From the NCBI GenBank assembly GCA_963931925.1, contig OZ007570.1:37874620-37938619 (forward strand): 64,000 nucleotides of DNA. The letters are read 5' to 3'. The translations under genes were made by a program, and so were the position numbers. Shown here in pieces: positions 35,357-47,300 of the stretch. The stretch comes from Onchidella celtica. Its lineage: Eukaryota; Mollusca; Gastropoda; Systellommatophora; Onchidiidae. The notes below the pieces were generated by a model. That model worked only from the letters and a program-made list of their open reading frames with translations. It had not been told where the DNA came from and did no database searches. The stretch's first letter is position 1. Each line of letters begins with the position of its first letter.

Positions 35357-35600
35357 ACAGAGTATGTATGTATAGAGAGGTTCACGGGAGATCCCGCGAA
35401 ACCATTGTTGGCATGGAGCGGAAAGTAGGTCGCAGCGGTAAACAATACTCCTTTGCTCATTTCCAGGGTGCGTAAAGGCTTACAAACGGCTCTAAATCGT
35501 TTTTTTTTTCTTTTTCCAATTCTTGTTACTGCAGCGACCTAGTTTTGCGATTTGGCAGAAGTGATAGAGATTTCTCTCCCTATGCAATACATACTCTCTG
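35357..35600 (+). mobile_element. hAT-type element family H, copy 1
   Basis: ACAGAGTATGTATGTATAGA and GCAATACATACTCTCTG are the ends. The flanks GTATCACC and GTATCATT match at 6 of 8. GCTTACAAACGGCTCTAAAT is shared with copy 2. Confidence 0.78.
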
Positions 35601-35608
35601 GTATCATT

Positions 35609-36309
35609 GGTGATACATTGGGCCTCGAGGGTGAACAGGTTAAGAATCCCTCTTCCAGAGCACCACAGTGAGGCCAGGAACACGGCAAAACAAACGACCG
35701 TGAACAGTTACCACATATCTTCTGGAAAAGGCAATTCGATGTTGACAGAAAGAGCGATTTGGACACCACTGGCCAAAATGAATTTCGTCTGGGTCAAAAT
35801 AAACTGGACTGTTAGCAAGAATCGTTAAAGGAAAACAAAAACAAAATGAAACGGATTTAGAATCGATATGTCACCGGTTGGACCGTTTAGTCTTCGCAAG
35901 TCCCGGTCAACTACCCAAAAGTTCGAGTGTGAATATAAATAATGTGTTTGCTGTGCCTCTAGTCAGCTTCTCCACAGCTAGTTTGTGACACAAATCAATG
36001 CAATCAAGAAAATCAAAGATTGGTTTACGAATGCCAACATTTTCATAACATTATTACAGAAACAGAAAATCTAAGGGGTTGCAGCTATCGTTTTATTGTA
36101 TCGTTTCCCTTTTATTTCTCAGGCGAGACTTTGCTGCATACAATTTTTTCGTTTTCTTTTGGCCATATTTTGACAAGTTTTTCATGTATATTGTGTTATC
36201 ATTCTTTCTCTCAAGCAAAATAAAAACCTGCCACTTTTACCCTTGAAGGGATTTGTTCTAGTCAAAGATGAAAAGAATGAAAGTAAATCATACACACATG
36301 AGGCCAGTG
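35609..36309. other. No gene recognised
   Basis: Unassigned intron sequence between a family H element and a family K repeat. Confidence 0.45.
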
Positions 36310-36440
36310 CGCACAGTGAGTCAAGTCTGTTTTGCGTCAGTTTTGACTCAGACTTTCCAACTTCCTTTGAATCAACTAGCGAGACAGACTTTGCTTCAGT
36401 ATCACTAGTAGTGTGCGGAGTCCCGTTTAAGTCTATAGTC
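36310..36440 (+). repeat. Dispersed repeat family K, copy 2
   Basis: GCGTCAGTTTTGACTCAGAC and CCTTTGAATCAACTAGCGAG match the other copies. A frame of 77 codons across it is repeat sequence, not a gene. Confidence 0.6.
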
Positions 36441-36613
36441 CACATAGTCCACAAAACAGAGGCAAACCAGACCTAACTCAGTGCGTCCAAACATTTCTAT
36501 TCACGTCCATATGCATTCTTGTGAAAATGGAATAGATGGCATATAAGTAAGAATGTGATCCTGATACCCTACTGATCATTCGCCATATTCGTTCCTATAG
36601 AAGCAAACTAGAC

Positions 36614-37268
36614 CAGTGTTTCTAGATAGTATGTATGTATAGAGAGGTTTCACTGTTGGCCTATTTGCACTGCGAGACACGGGAGGCTCTGCGAAACCGC
36701 TGTTAGCATGTTGGAAAGTAGGCCGTGGCGGTAAACAGTGCCTGTTTGTGCTATTCTGCGGGGCGTATGAGCTTACAAACGGCTCTAAATAGTTTCAATC
36801 AACCCAAACATACGAAAAAAAACTACAGTAAACAGATATGCACCCTACCTTTAGTGAAGTCGGTCTCTTTCAATTCTTGTTACCCCAGCGACCTAGTTTC
36901 GCGATTTGACGGAAGAGAGATCTCTCTATAAATACATACTCTCTGGTGTTTCTCAACCTTTTTGCCCCATGCCCCACTTAAAAAAAAAAATTGGGCCCCA
37001 CCACGATCGGTTGAGCGACACAGAACACGACGTATAACAGTCTAGGTTGTGCATTACCGTTAAACTCGTGCATCTGTTAAGTTCGATGTTTTAGTCAGAG
37101 CTAAAATAAAGAAACCACCAACACGACATAAACAAACAACCGTTCATCTATACAGTTAAGTTAAAATGCACTATGGAATTAAGATTTCTATGAAAAATCC
37201 CCCTGACCTCAGTCTGAACTTCCAGTCCACACCAAAATATTAGCCATGCCCCACCTTGAGAAACACGG
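36614..37268 (+). mobile_element. hAT-type element split by a second hAT-type element
   Basis: The left end CAGTGTTTCT continues as CAACCTTTTTGCCCCATGCC after a 322-bp insertion; the right end, reversed, reads GTGTTTCTCAAGGTGGGGCA. The flanks AACTAGAC and GACTAGAC match at 7 of 8. Without the inner element it is about 325 bp long. Confidence 0.8.
36624..36945 (+). mobile_element. hAT-type element family H, copy 2, nested
   Basis: AGATAGTATGTATGTATAGA on the left and CTATAAATACATACTCTCTG on the right are inverted repeats. A perfect 8-bp duplication GTGTTTCT flanks it (36616-36623, 36946-36953), taken from the terminus of the host element. GCGACCTAGTTTCGCGATTT is shared with copy 1. Confidence 0.82.
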
Positions 37269-37441
37269 GACTAGACCAAGTAAGCCTGGAGCAGTAGATG
37301 TTCACAGTGAGTCTACATGCACTGGTTGTCACTGAAATGTGACATTAGTTTTTTTTTAGCATTGTATGCCTTTTGCACGTCATTGCAGAATAACGAAGTG
37401 ATTTCATTGACTATGATTTAACTTATATTATTATTTTTCAG

Positions 37442-37477
37442 ACTGTCAGTGCTATCGACTATCAGAGCCAGGATGAG
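37442..37477 (+). CDS. ROS1: ROS1-like exon B: 36-nt microexon, linker
   Basis: A T-rich tract ending TTTTTCAG precedes and GTAAGA follows. The 36 bases keep phase 0 on both sides and encode TVSAIDYQSQDE, an acidic linker without cysteines between the two cysteine modules. Human ROS1 has no clear counterpart, since its two modules sit closer together. Because both phases are 0, skipping it would leave the reading frame intact, so it could be a cassette exon or a chance splice-site pair. It lies 17.6 kb after exon A and 17.3 kb before exon C. Confidence 0.5.
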
Positions 37478-37930
37478 GTAAGAAATTTGTATTTATTTGC
37501 TTTGAAATTAAAAAGAAACTTATATTTATTGCAGGAAAATCTCAGCGGGTATTTTCTATATTGTCGCTTGCGCGTTTTTGTCTTTTGGAGAAAATGAGGA
37601 TCGAAACTTTGTAGAAAACATATTCTTCGAAAAGTTTTTAACCGACTGGAATGACACTTATACATAGCGAAATTAGGAGTGAGACCACCATTTTCATGAC
37701 AAAAACCTCAAAATGGCAAATACCTCAAAATAATGTGGGAAACCTATGGATATTTGATCAGCGCTGTTTGATATCTAAGCCTGTGTCTCAAAGAACGCGG
37801 AAATTAATATAATTAATAAAGAATGAAATAGATTTATTGGGTTTTACTGTTTTCCCTTAAAGTAATGAGTTTTATTATGATATGATTGTGTGTTGTTCAC
37901 AGATCGTCGATACAATAATATAATGTTACA
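37478..37930. other. Intron start after microexon B; nothing recognised
   Basis: AT-rich, no repeat identified. Confidence 0.45.
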
Positions 37931-38166
37931 GCATCTGGCGAACTCGGGCTTAAGGTAAAATGTTGATACCGCTTTAAAAAATCAAAATAAAATATTAGTA
38001 AGACGATTTCAAGCAAACTATTTATACGGGGTGCAGAAAAATGGCTTATCCTTAATATTATTAAGTAAATCTCAATTTTCGTTGAAACATTTTTACACCG
38101 TTGGGGGGATTCTCTCAGGAATTTGGACATTCACCTTAAGCCCGATTTCGCCAGATCTACTCACAT
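37931..38166 (+). mobile_element. MITE family C, copy 2
   Basis: CATCTGGCGAACTCGGGCTT on the left mirrors AAGCCCGATTTCGCCAGATC on the right, and the core AAATGGCTTATCCTTAATAT matches copy 1. It lies 450 bases after microexon B. Confidence 0.8.
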
Positions 38167-38350
38167 ATGTGCAGCGTTTGTCGTGGGTGTTGTAAATTAG
38201 ACAGAAGACAGGAAAAACTGGTCGCAGTAACAAGGTATAACCTGTTTTGACAGCAAGTTTGAGAATGCACTCGTTTGTAATCCTTTCGGTGATTTTCTGA
38301 TATTTGGGATGGGTTACAGGGAAATCATAATTATGGTATTGACACAGTCA

Positions 38351-38430
38351 TTCTCTCTCTTTTCCTTGCTATCTCACTCCTTCTCTCTCTCTTAGTTTCT
38401 CTCTCTCTCTGTCTCTGTCTCTCAGTCTTG

Positions 38431-38464
<34 letters not shown>

Positions 38465-38610
38465 GTTCCTCTCTCTCTCTCTCTCAGTCTCTCTCTCTGT
38501 GTCTCTCTCTCTCGATCTGTCTGTCTGTCTCTTCCCCCTTCCTCCCTCCCGCTCTCTCTCTCTCTTTTTCTCACCCCCGTCCTCTCTCTCTTTTTCTTTC
38601 TTGATTCGGT
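38351..38610. repeat. CT-rich microsatellite
   Basis: Interrupted (CT)n with CTGT units. Confidence 0.93.
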
Positions 38611-38856
38611 ATGTAGCCAGTGTTCATATTACACTAACAACGAGGTAAGTTACAAAGGGGCAGTTATAAGCACAGGCGTCACAAGATAAAATGTTTACCA
38701 CAACTTCACACTACCAACACATCGGGCAATGCAAATTACGTATTATTTTGCATAGCATTGCATAATTCAAGAATTGGGAACTAGCAGGAAGATTCACAGC
38801 AGCAATAGAATTTTTTTTATTTGTTTTGGTTATATTGAGCTAGAAAGTCTGTAAAT

Positions 38857-39101
38857 CAGTGGTTCTCAACATGAGTGATTTTTTTTTTGGGGGGGGGGTG
38901 GGGGAGGAGCGAAACGGGGGCGAAAACGATCAAAAAGGGGGCGGGGGCGATATGGGGAGGGGGAAGAAAACTTGAATGAAATGTGTCTGTTGGGTGTGAG
39001 TGGGGGGGGGGGGGAGAAAAGGTTGTGGGGAGGGGCGATGAAAGAAAATTTGGAGCAGGGGGGGGGGGGATGATGGCCTGAAAAAAGGCTGAGAACCATT
39101 G
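38857..39101 (+). mobile_element. hAT-type nonautonomous element
   Basis: The ends CAGTGGTTCTCAACATGAG and, reversed, CAATGGTTCTCAGCC are hAT-like. The flanks CTGTAAAT and CTATAAAC agree at 6 of 8 positions, fitting an old 8-bp duplication. The interior is G-rich with four poly-G runs. Confidence 0.72.
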
Positions 39102-39511
39102 CTATAAACAGGACCACTTAGGGCAAAAAGTATCATTTTGTCCCTTCAGCGGTCAATAATGTATGGTGAACAATGGTATTGAATCGGGGTGTTTGTACAG
39201 AAAAATGTACACAAAAATGATTGTGTTATTTGGAACTCTGTTGAATTTGCACTGACATCAGCCTCTGACCTAGAACGACCATCAGTTTGAACGCGTACGA
39301 TAACTCAAATAATTGCACATCTGTCCTGTTTAATTTGAGCATTTAAATCTGGAGTGTGACTAAATTGACATTGCACTAACAATTTAGTATTCAAAGTGTG
39401 TGAACATTTTTGACACATGCCGGACGTAAATTTCAACAAATTATGTACTTTTGGTGAGTACACATTGACCCAAACACTGTTGGGGTTTAAATTTGTTTGT
39501 TAAGTGCTCTA

Positions 39512-39697
39512 GTCTACAGCATCCGCTCCGCTGTTTTTGTTTTTGTTTTACGGGAAATGGCATCAAACGTTCTTTGCTTCCGTCTATTTGTCCACAGCAT
39601 CCGTTCCGCTCCGCTCCTCACCGTTATAGAGGCAAAGAGAGTTTTTACCCGTCACTTTACGGAAAAATAGCGGAGCGGATGCTGTGGACACGACCAC
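39512..39697 (+). mobile_element. MITE family D, copy 2
   Basis: TCTACAGCATCCGCTCCGCT opens and AGCGGAGCGGATGCTGTGGA closes the copy. Internal GTTCCGCTCCGCTCCTCACC matches family D. Confidence 0.75.
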
Positions 39698-39930
39698 TAA
39701 ATGTGTACTTTTGCTACTGTTGCCCAGAAGTGTTTCAAATTCAAGAGTAAAATTCTGATTGTCTCATGGCATACTGAAGAGAGTAAAGTTTTTCATACGT
39801 CATTTTCCTTAAAAATAGCGGGGCGGATGCCTTGGACAGGACCACTAAATGTGTACTGTTGCCACAGTTGCCCAGAAGTGTTTTAAATTCAAGACTAGAA
39901 ATCTGATTGTCTTATGACATATCGAAGTGG
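39690..39930 (+). repeat. Partial tandem duplication carrying the right end of family D
   Basis: GACCACTAAATGTGTACTTT followed by GTTGCCCAGAAGTGTTT occurs at 39690 and again at 39841, with a family D right end (TTAAAAATAGCGGGGCGGAT) between them. The period is about 151 bases and the copies have diverged somewhat. Confidence 0.7.
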
Positions 39931-40230
39931 CTTAAGACAATGACGTACTCTTTTCCACGCACGCTTGTTGAAATGTGGTTCAGCGCCTAGATAGTCGTCA
40001 ATTTTAATAAGGTGTTAAGTGGGAAGTGAATCTTGCCAGCGTTCCTACTCATCTAAATGTCAAACAGACAGACTGGCACTCTAGGAAATATGTGTCCCAC
40101 TTCACCAGTGTTATGTCCGGCATTAATTGCTTGAATATATTCATTGTGTTGAAATTTCTTTGGGGGTAACAAATTTGTTGGTGAAACGGTTCTATAATCC
40201 GTTGATTTGTTGTCTTTCTCAACCATTTTC

Positions 40231-40545
40231 CTCTCTCTCTCTCTCTCTCTGTCTGACTGTCTGTCTCTCTCTCTCTCTCTTTCTCTCTCTCCCTTTATCC
40301 CCATCTCCCTCTTTCTGTCTCTCTCACCTCTCTCTTTCTGTCTCTCTCTCCCTCTTTATCTTCCTCGCTCTCGTTCTGTATCTGGCTGTCTCTCTCTCTG
40401 CCCCCTTGTCTTTCTCGGTATCTCTCTCTCTCTCTCTCAGTGTCTCTATCTCTCACTTTCACGGGCTGTTCCTCTCTTTCTCCCTCTTCCCCCCCCCCCT
40501 CTCTCTCTCTCTCTCTCTGTCCTCCTCTCCCCCGCTCTCCCACGC
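40231..40545. repeat. CT-rich microsatellite
   Basis: Interrupted (CT)n with CTGT units and a C run near 40490. Frames through it (LSLSLS) are not genes. Confidence 0.93.
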
Positions 40546-41654
40546 TGACCTTTTATGCCTCTACATTATCCATCATTATATTTTTCCACACACATACTTT
40601 TTAATCATCACCAGTGATTTATGACAAAATCCCGTCCCCCACACATACATTTTCTCCCTTCATTTGCCTTCTGCCATTTTTTTTTTTCGTATTTCAGCCT
40701 TGATCAAATTAATTGTAAACCTCACACACAAAACACATTATACACGCATTCTGACTTTCGTGCAAACACCACCACTGCAGATTCGTTGGACGTAAACACC
40801 CTCTAACGTACACGAAAATACATGAAAACCTCTGATCAATACTCCAAGTAGCACATCAATGGCCAGGAGATTGTCAAGAAGAGACAACAAGAAAAAGAAA
40901 AAAAAAAAAAAAAAGATTGGTTTTACCCAATCGATGACTCAAAAAATCCACATAACAACAAAAATTCATTTTCGTGAATCTCTTCGATAAATGGCAAATA
41001 ATTTACTCTTCGGTAGAACAAGTTTTGTCATTACTGAAATCAAAACAGTTTTCTATGGTATGTCTGAAATGTATGGACTCCTAACGAGTGTGCCCCTGTC
41101 CAAACTTTTTGCTGTTTTTTTTTAACCTCCTGGGGGCCCAAAGGCTTGTATGTAAAAATCTGGCCAGTTAACAGAAATGGCGTCTCCGGTCAAAATCGGA
41201 AAAACTGAAAAAAGCAATGGTTAAGTAAATTAAAGTCTGGACAACCGAACGAAAAAAAAAAACAAAAAAAGAAAAAAGAAAAAATACGAAATCGAAACAA
41301 GAAACAGAAAATTAAATTGACTATGTCTAAGACGCTGGGGGTTGGAAGGCCGTAATTTGGATTGTTCATGTCATCCAGACACGAACAGAGATCGTCAAAT
41401 GTCGGTGCCGTCGGGAGTCAGGCCTAATGATGCAGAATATAACAGATCGTAATCACCAGACATAGGACGGCCAAAGCCACACGGCCGATTTAGTGCTTAA
41501 TTAACGGTGTTTTCAAGAAAGTTATCAATGCGAAAGCAGGACGGAGCTGGACCAGAGGACACGAGGGAGGGCCGAAAAGAGGAGGAACATAATTATTCTC
41601 CTTTTTTCTAAGTGTTCTAGAGTTTATGACAACAGAACAGAGGAGTGATATAAA
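40546..41654. other. No gene recognised
   Basis: AT-rich with A runs (40897-40914, 41250-41285). Nothing assigned. Confidence 0.45.
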
Positions 41655-41896
41655 TGTGTGCGGAACCGGCAAAATCGGGCTTAAGGTGAAATTTTCATAC
41701 CTCTTTAAAAAATGAAAATGTAATATTTCTAAGACGATTTCAAGCAGGATAATTTAATAGACTGCAGAAATATGGCTAATCTTTCATTTTGTAAGCAAAT
41801 CTCAACCTCCGTAGGAATTTTTTCCCTTTTTGGAGAGATTTTTCTCAGGGGACCGGGTCTTTCACCTTAAGCCCAATTTCGCCAGACCCACTCACA
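41655..41896 (+). mobile_element. MITE family C, copy 3
   Basis: CCGGCAAAATCGGGCTTAAG on the left mirrors AAGCCCAATTTCGCCAGACC on the right, followed by CACTCAC. The core ATGGCTAATCTTTCATTTTG matches. Confidence 0.8.
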
Positions 41897-42069
41897 AATT
41901 ACGTCTTTGGGCAACCAGGACTAACCCGTGGACATAAACAAGAGGAAAAGATCGGAAGAAAGGAAATAAAGAAAAAATGTTATGCCGTCTGATGGGAAAA
42001 AAAACAACAACCAAAAACTAACGAGACGCCCACGGTTTCGCCTGGGTTTTAGTGTAAGATGTGGGGCTA

Positions 42070-42200
42070 TTGAGTTGAAGGGGGCCTCGCGCACCAGTGA
42101 GACTGAAACAGGACAACAGATCCGTCTCGGTCATTGATTCAAAGGAAGTTAGTTCCAAGTCTACGTCAAAACTGACGCCGAGTACACGTGATTCAGCTCG
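42070..42200 (-). repeat. Dispersed repeat family K, copy 3 (reverse)
   Basis: TGATTCAAAGGAAGTTAGTT and CGTCAAAACTGACGCC are the reverse of the family K core. Confidence 0.6.
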
Positions 42201-42235
42201 CTGACAGCCGAAGGCCGAGCGCAAAAATAAGAGAC

Positions 42236-42470
42236 AACGACCTTAGTTGTTGTTTGTTCTAACTCCATTTTCTGGAAAACTGGAGATCATTTAGTATGTT
42301 GAAGAGGTCTGACAAATTCACATTTTGACACTTTGTGGGACTTATCAAGCTGTTTCACAGTTCCGATTTATTCTAACGCCTATCTTAATTCTAAAGCCAC
42401 AAATCTTTGACGTCGAGTTTCTCAGTTGTGCAAAACGTGGAGTTGGAACCAACAAGAGCTGAGGTCGCGA
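42236..42470 (-). mobile_element. MITE family A, copy 4
   Basis: Ends CGACCTTAGTTGTTGTTTG and AACAAGAGCTGAGGTCGCG are inverted repeats. The core includes CTTATCAAGCTGTTTCACAG. Confidence 0.8.
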
Positions 42471-42714
42471 GATGACCGAGAAAAACATTTGTTGTTGTTC
42501 TCAAATAAAACGGTACTGAAAATTAGTCGTACTTTCAACCATCTAAACGAGAATGCCGTGGTTGACGCGTGGAAAGGTTTTGTGACAACAATAACAAGAA
42601 CCAGAAATGAAAATAAAAGAAAAAGAGGGGAGACTATTACCTACGTTAATTTGGATTGGTAGAACGGTAGGGGGGAGATAATTTGGTCGATTACATCAGG
42701 AATATGAGTTGATG

Positions 42715-43075
42715 GGTCACAATGGATTATGGACTGACTCTGGTATTCGGTTTAGTTGTTATTGTGAATGTGCGCTACAACTGAATACTACAGTGTCACC
42801 ATGCAGTAATGTAATGTGGTGGGATTCGGTAGAGGTTTTGAGAGCATGCCCTACAACTGAATACTACAGTGTCACCATACTTATTACAATAATACATGAT
42901 TATGGGGTTCAGTAGAGGTATTGAGGGCGTGCATTAAAATTAAATACTACAGTGTCATCATACAATAATAATAATAATATTTTGGGATTCAGGAGAGGTA
43001 TTGAGCAGCGAGGTACTGAGAGTGCGCTAAAAGTCAAAACCTATAGTGTCACCGCACAATTATATACAGTAATTA
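42715..43075. repeat. Diverged tandem array, unit about 77-94 bp, four units
   Basis: TGAATACTACAGTGTCACCA plus GGGATTCGGTAGAGGTTTTG-like segments recur at about 42780, 42855, 42938 and 43035. Confidence 0.75.
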
Positions 43076-43339
43076 TGACCATGTTGAAACATACTGGACA
43101 GGGACTTACGCTGCGCCCTTTACATGAATTTTTGAGAGCTTCACCCAATGCTATAAATTTTATGCGAAACTTTAAATTGTGTTCGCGAAATTAAAACTGA
43201 TGAAGCTCTGAATAACAAACCTAAATAAAGTACTCAACAAAAAAAGGTGAAAGTCGCATAGTGGCCGCTACTGTGCCAACGCGTCATGAAACTCACAACT
43301 CAAACTCAAACGCGAATAGTCGATCTATTTAAAAGACGT

Positions 43340-43462
43340 GGGCTGCCCCCCTTCCCCCCCCCCCCACCTCCTTGTTGCCCTTTTTTTCATCCCCCCTCAC
43401 ACCCCCGAAATCAAAATCAGGGCTCAGAGGGGCGTTGCCACCCACGTTGAGAACCACTGTTC
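43340..43462. mobile_element. hAT-type remnant, C-rich
   Basis: Ends GTTGAGAACCACTG, a reversed hAT terminus, after a long poly-C region. It resembles the G-rich element at 38857-39101. The left end is unclear. Confidence 0.45.
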
Positions 43463-43713
43463 TGTACGTTTATGATGAGAGGAGGAACACTGTTCGCAGC
43501 AGCTGCGGTTACGCCGTAATTGATGGAACACGACAGGTCGGTAGAAAATTGAGGATGGAGTAATTGGGTCACTTGACCACCCGTTTGCATCTGTTTGACC
43601 TCGGGGAAGACACGGTTAACTCAGCCAAACTAATGAGGCCGTCTAAACAATCTTTGTCAACTGTAGCATACGCGGAATCTCTTTAACCTTGTAAAGTCCA
43701 GTGTGACATATTT

Positions 43714-44073
43714 CGACTTTAGTTCTTGTATGTTCACACTCCATTTTTCTGAAAAAACAACAACAAAAACTGGAGATTTTTCTGTGTAGAAGAGATATAT
43801 AACAGATGCACGCTTTGGCACTTGTTTATAATGTGTTGTGTCACTTATCAAGCTGTTACACAGTTCAGTTTATTCTAGCTCCTTATCATAAGTCTGTTCT
43901 TAGTGGACTCAAGCCAAGCAGAGAAAGATACAGAGTTGTTTTCACTGCTCAGCTATAGCGTATTGTGTAAAATACTACTATCCCCTAGGTACAGCGTAAA
44001 GCCGCAAACGTTTAACGTCGAATTTCTCAGTTGCGCGAAAAGTGGAGTTGGTACAAACAAGAGCTAAGATCGC
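43714..44073 (-). mobile_element. MITE family A, copy 5, with about 110 bp of extra sequence
   Basis: Ends CGACTTTAGTTCTTGTATG and CAAACAAGAGCTAAGATCGC. The family core (TTATCAAGCTGTTACACAG) is followed, after CTCCTTATCATAA, by about 110 bases absent from other copies before GCCGCAAACGTTTAACG resumes. The extra block may be a further insertion; its ends were not resolved. Confidence 0.75.
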
Positions 44074-44282
44074 TCAATATGAAACTGTGACAGGAGGTAG
44101 TTGATGTAAAATTTATCCAACAACATATTCGCTATATTTAAAGGATGTGATTCAGAATGGACTTTTTTTTCCTAACACAAGATCACTAAGTTATCTTCCC
44201 ATCTCATTTCTAAAAACACTTCGAATCACAGATTTCCTGAGTTAAGTGATTTCACAAATTACAGTGAAAAATACTTTGTTCC

Positions 44283-44370
44283 AATTAGTTCTTGTTTGTT
44301 CTAATTCCACTTTTTGCACAACTGAGAAATTCGACGTTTGACGTTTGCGACTTTAGCATTATGAAGTTAT
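44283..44370 (+). mobile_element. MITE family A, copy 6, left half only
   Basis: AGTTCTTGTTTGTTCTAATT through TTTGCGACTTTAGCATTATG matches the left half of copy 1, then homology stops. A truncated relic 210 bases from copy 5. Confidence 0.7.
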
Positions 44371-47300
44371 TAAGAGAAGGGGGTCGCAAGGGGTCAAATC
44401 ATGTCGAATGCCTTGTATTCAGATCACGATTTGGTGTACTCTTTGCAAAAGTTATTTGTTTATAGAATGTTTGGTGTTTCCTTTCAAATACCCTGTTTAA
44501 TGTTTTCCTACTTTTTGTCATTTCATCGCCAGAGACAGAGAGAATTCCTTTTTTTTAAATGTTTATATTGTTGTTTATTTTTTAATGATGCCCTTTATAG
44601 AGCACAGGCAGTATAATATTATTATATTTTATTTGTATCTTTTAGAAAAACATTATAATTCATGTTAAAATTGCTAGAACCTTTATGCACTTTACAGTCA
44701 TAATCACTGATACGTGGATGAGAGATAGCTAATTTGGTTAAAATTTGCAAAAAAAAAAAAAAAATAACGGAAAGCAATTATAACAATTATAGGAGCTGGT
44801 TCCTCCTTAAGGAATATGACAATAAAATTGTAGCCATATCCGGGAACACTAGACGGATTCAAGATCTCTCTGCTTGCATGATAAACAGTGGACAGACTTG
44901 GCGATCAATGGTTTTTTAAAAAAAACGCCGTCCAAATGGACGGCCCTGTTTCTTTCTACACAGCGCAATAATGTGACCGGACAGAGCGTAGAAAGGATTT
45001 TCCTGTACACCCGGAACGTCCCAGACTTGGCTTGATTTCCACGCAAAAAAAGGAAAAGGTTTAGGGCAGAAACACCGCCGGTGTCATTAAAGCCGGGATA
45101 ACCATGGCGTAATGGATGCCCTTCAGACTCCATATAGATCTAATCGTTATGTATTATTCAATGTTCAAGCTAACGCAAATGACCGGATACTTTCCCGGCG
45201 TACCGTGACATAATAAAAATCTTCGTTTGCGTCATTATGGAAACGGACTTTTTTTTAAAAAGAGAATCGGCTCCTGGCGCATTAATTTCTTTGGTTGTGT
45301 GTGCTACTCGTAGAGCTCTTTGGAGACGAAAAAGTAGACTGGGTGTTATTTTTATTACAGGTTATTTTATTTTCGTTTATAATTACTGAAATTAAAACCC
45401 AATTTTCTCTATGTCTGAATGGACTTTCGACGAATCTCCTGCTCTCGAAACAATTTCTACTTTTTTTTTTTTTAACCCCCTTGAGATTAATTTATCATTT
45501 TTTAATTTTTTAAAAAATCTTGGATGTACCGGTGTTTGCTGACATCTGTGGCCATGGATTTACGTTGAATTTTGCGGTACACATTTAAATTCCATAGTAA
45601 AAACAGACAGCCTGTTAGACAAGTACATATAGGGGGAACTGTTATATGAAGACACGGTGGGACAGGTGGACTAGCATTTTATTTTGGGAACAAATTTGCC
45701 TTTACTTTATGGGGGAAAAATCATTTAGGAGAGAGAACAGTTTATTTTCAGAACAGCCAGTTCTTCTTTTCTATACTTTTCAAATCGAGGGTCGCATGGT
45801 ACACTATCGCATTTCGGTTTTTCCAGATTTTTCAGGAAAAGCAACTTTCTTTATTAGACCTCATAGTTAGGATATTATTTTTAAGAAATGTTATTTAACC
45901 CTTAATTTTGAGAATTTAACCTCCAGCTTGTGGCAAAACCTGCGTGTCTCCTGGGCTACAAGCATGCCAAATATCTCAATTTTTGAAATGCCGAGTTACG
46001 ATAGTCTACCATGCCACCCTCGAAATGGCTTTTTTTCCAGATATATTGCATGTTTATTCCTCGACTATTTGTATCTTTTACCAGTAGGACCATTGTTAAT
46101 TGAATCGTATGATTTTTATCCTAAGGCAGTCTTGGCGTTAGACATTGTGAAGTACATGAGTCTGGAAATGGAATAATGTGGCAAGATTTTGTCTAAGTGT
46201 GTAATCCGTGGAGACAGAGTTCTCTGGGGAATTGCCTCAGGAAGAATTTGCTTTTTCCAATGCAAATATTCAAGAGCACCAAATACCTGCTATCAGCTCT
46301 CTCAAAAGCTCTACATGCTCCATATCAGTGGTTTTTCTCGTGAGGTACTCGATTTGCTGTTTTGGGATGAGGAGGGCGTTGGGGGAGTCTGCATAATTTT
46401 AAGAGGTATAAGCATCAATAAAACATGTGAAAAACGTGCTTTGAGACAATAAGAATGCTTCTTGTGAGCTACTTTGGGTGCCGGCTAATTGTCCGGTTCA
46501 GAAGCATTCTTCCACTTCATGGTAAACTCACAAACACACAGAAAACGGTGGATAAATAACATTTCTTGTTCTAATGCAGATTATAATAATATGTAAGGAA
46601 ATGGATTTAACAAAGCTGCCACGAATCCTTATAACAGCTTACAACGATACCGCGATTTTAAAATGACTTAGACACTGAAATGGCTTCAAATTGTGATTCA
46701 GAATTGGTGGAGGGAAATGTTTCTTAGTACTAGACTGTAATTATTACTGAACCGGTTTTTAATTATCTTTTTTTTTCAGGATTTGGTCGTCTAAATTTTA
46801 ATTGAGAATAAGATTGCCTTTTTTTTTAAAGAGAAAAACAGAGATGATCACTTGGGGTTGAATCAATCAGACGGTGACAAAGTGTTTTTTGTGGTGTTGG
46901 AATATAAAGGGCAGGGAAATGCCTAGTGCAGTTGTTTTTTGTGTGTGTGTTTTGGGTCTCATTATTCTCGAGGTCAGGAAATTGTATTGCCTCACGTGCC
47001 ATTATTCAGCACCTATAGTTAACGACCTGCCTCAGCTCATAAAGAATATCAAGGATCAGACATTGGTCTCCAGGGGAATACGAAAGGGATCAGGAGGAAA
47101 GGGGCTACATTGGTACTAAATTTCCCGGTCAAGAAAAATTGCCGATACGTAACTTACCAAGAAGGATTGCTGTATAGGATACGATATACCAGTAATATTC
47201 TTGACGGCCGAGGAAGGTTTGAATGCCTTTGGGAGACGTGAAAGGGAAGAAATTATTCATAAGATATGTATGATTAGCTCCCTACTGAGACAGGCAGCTT

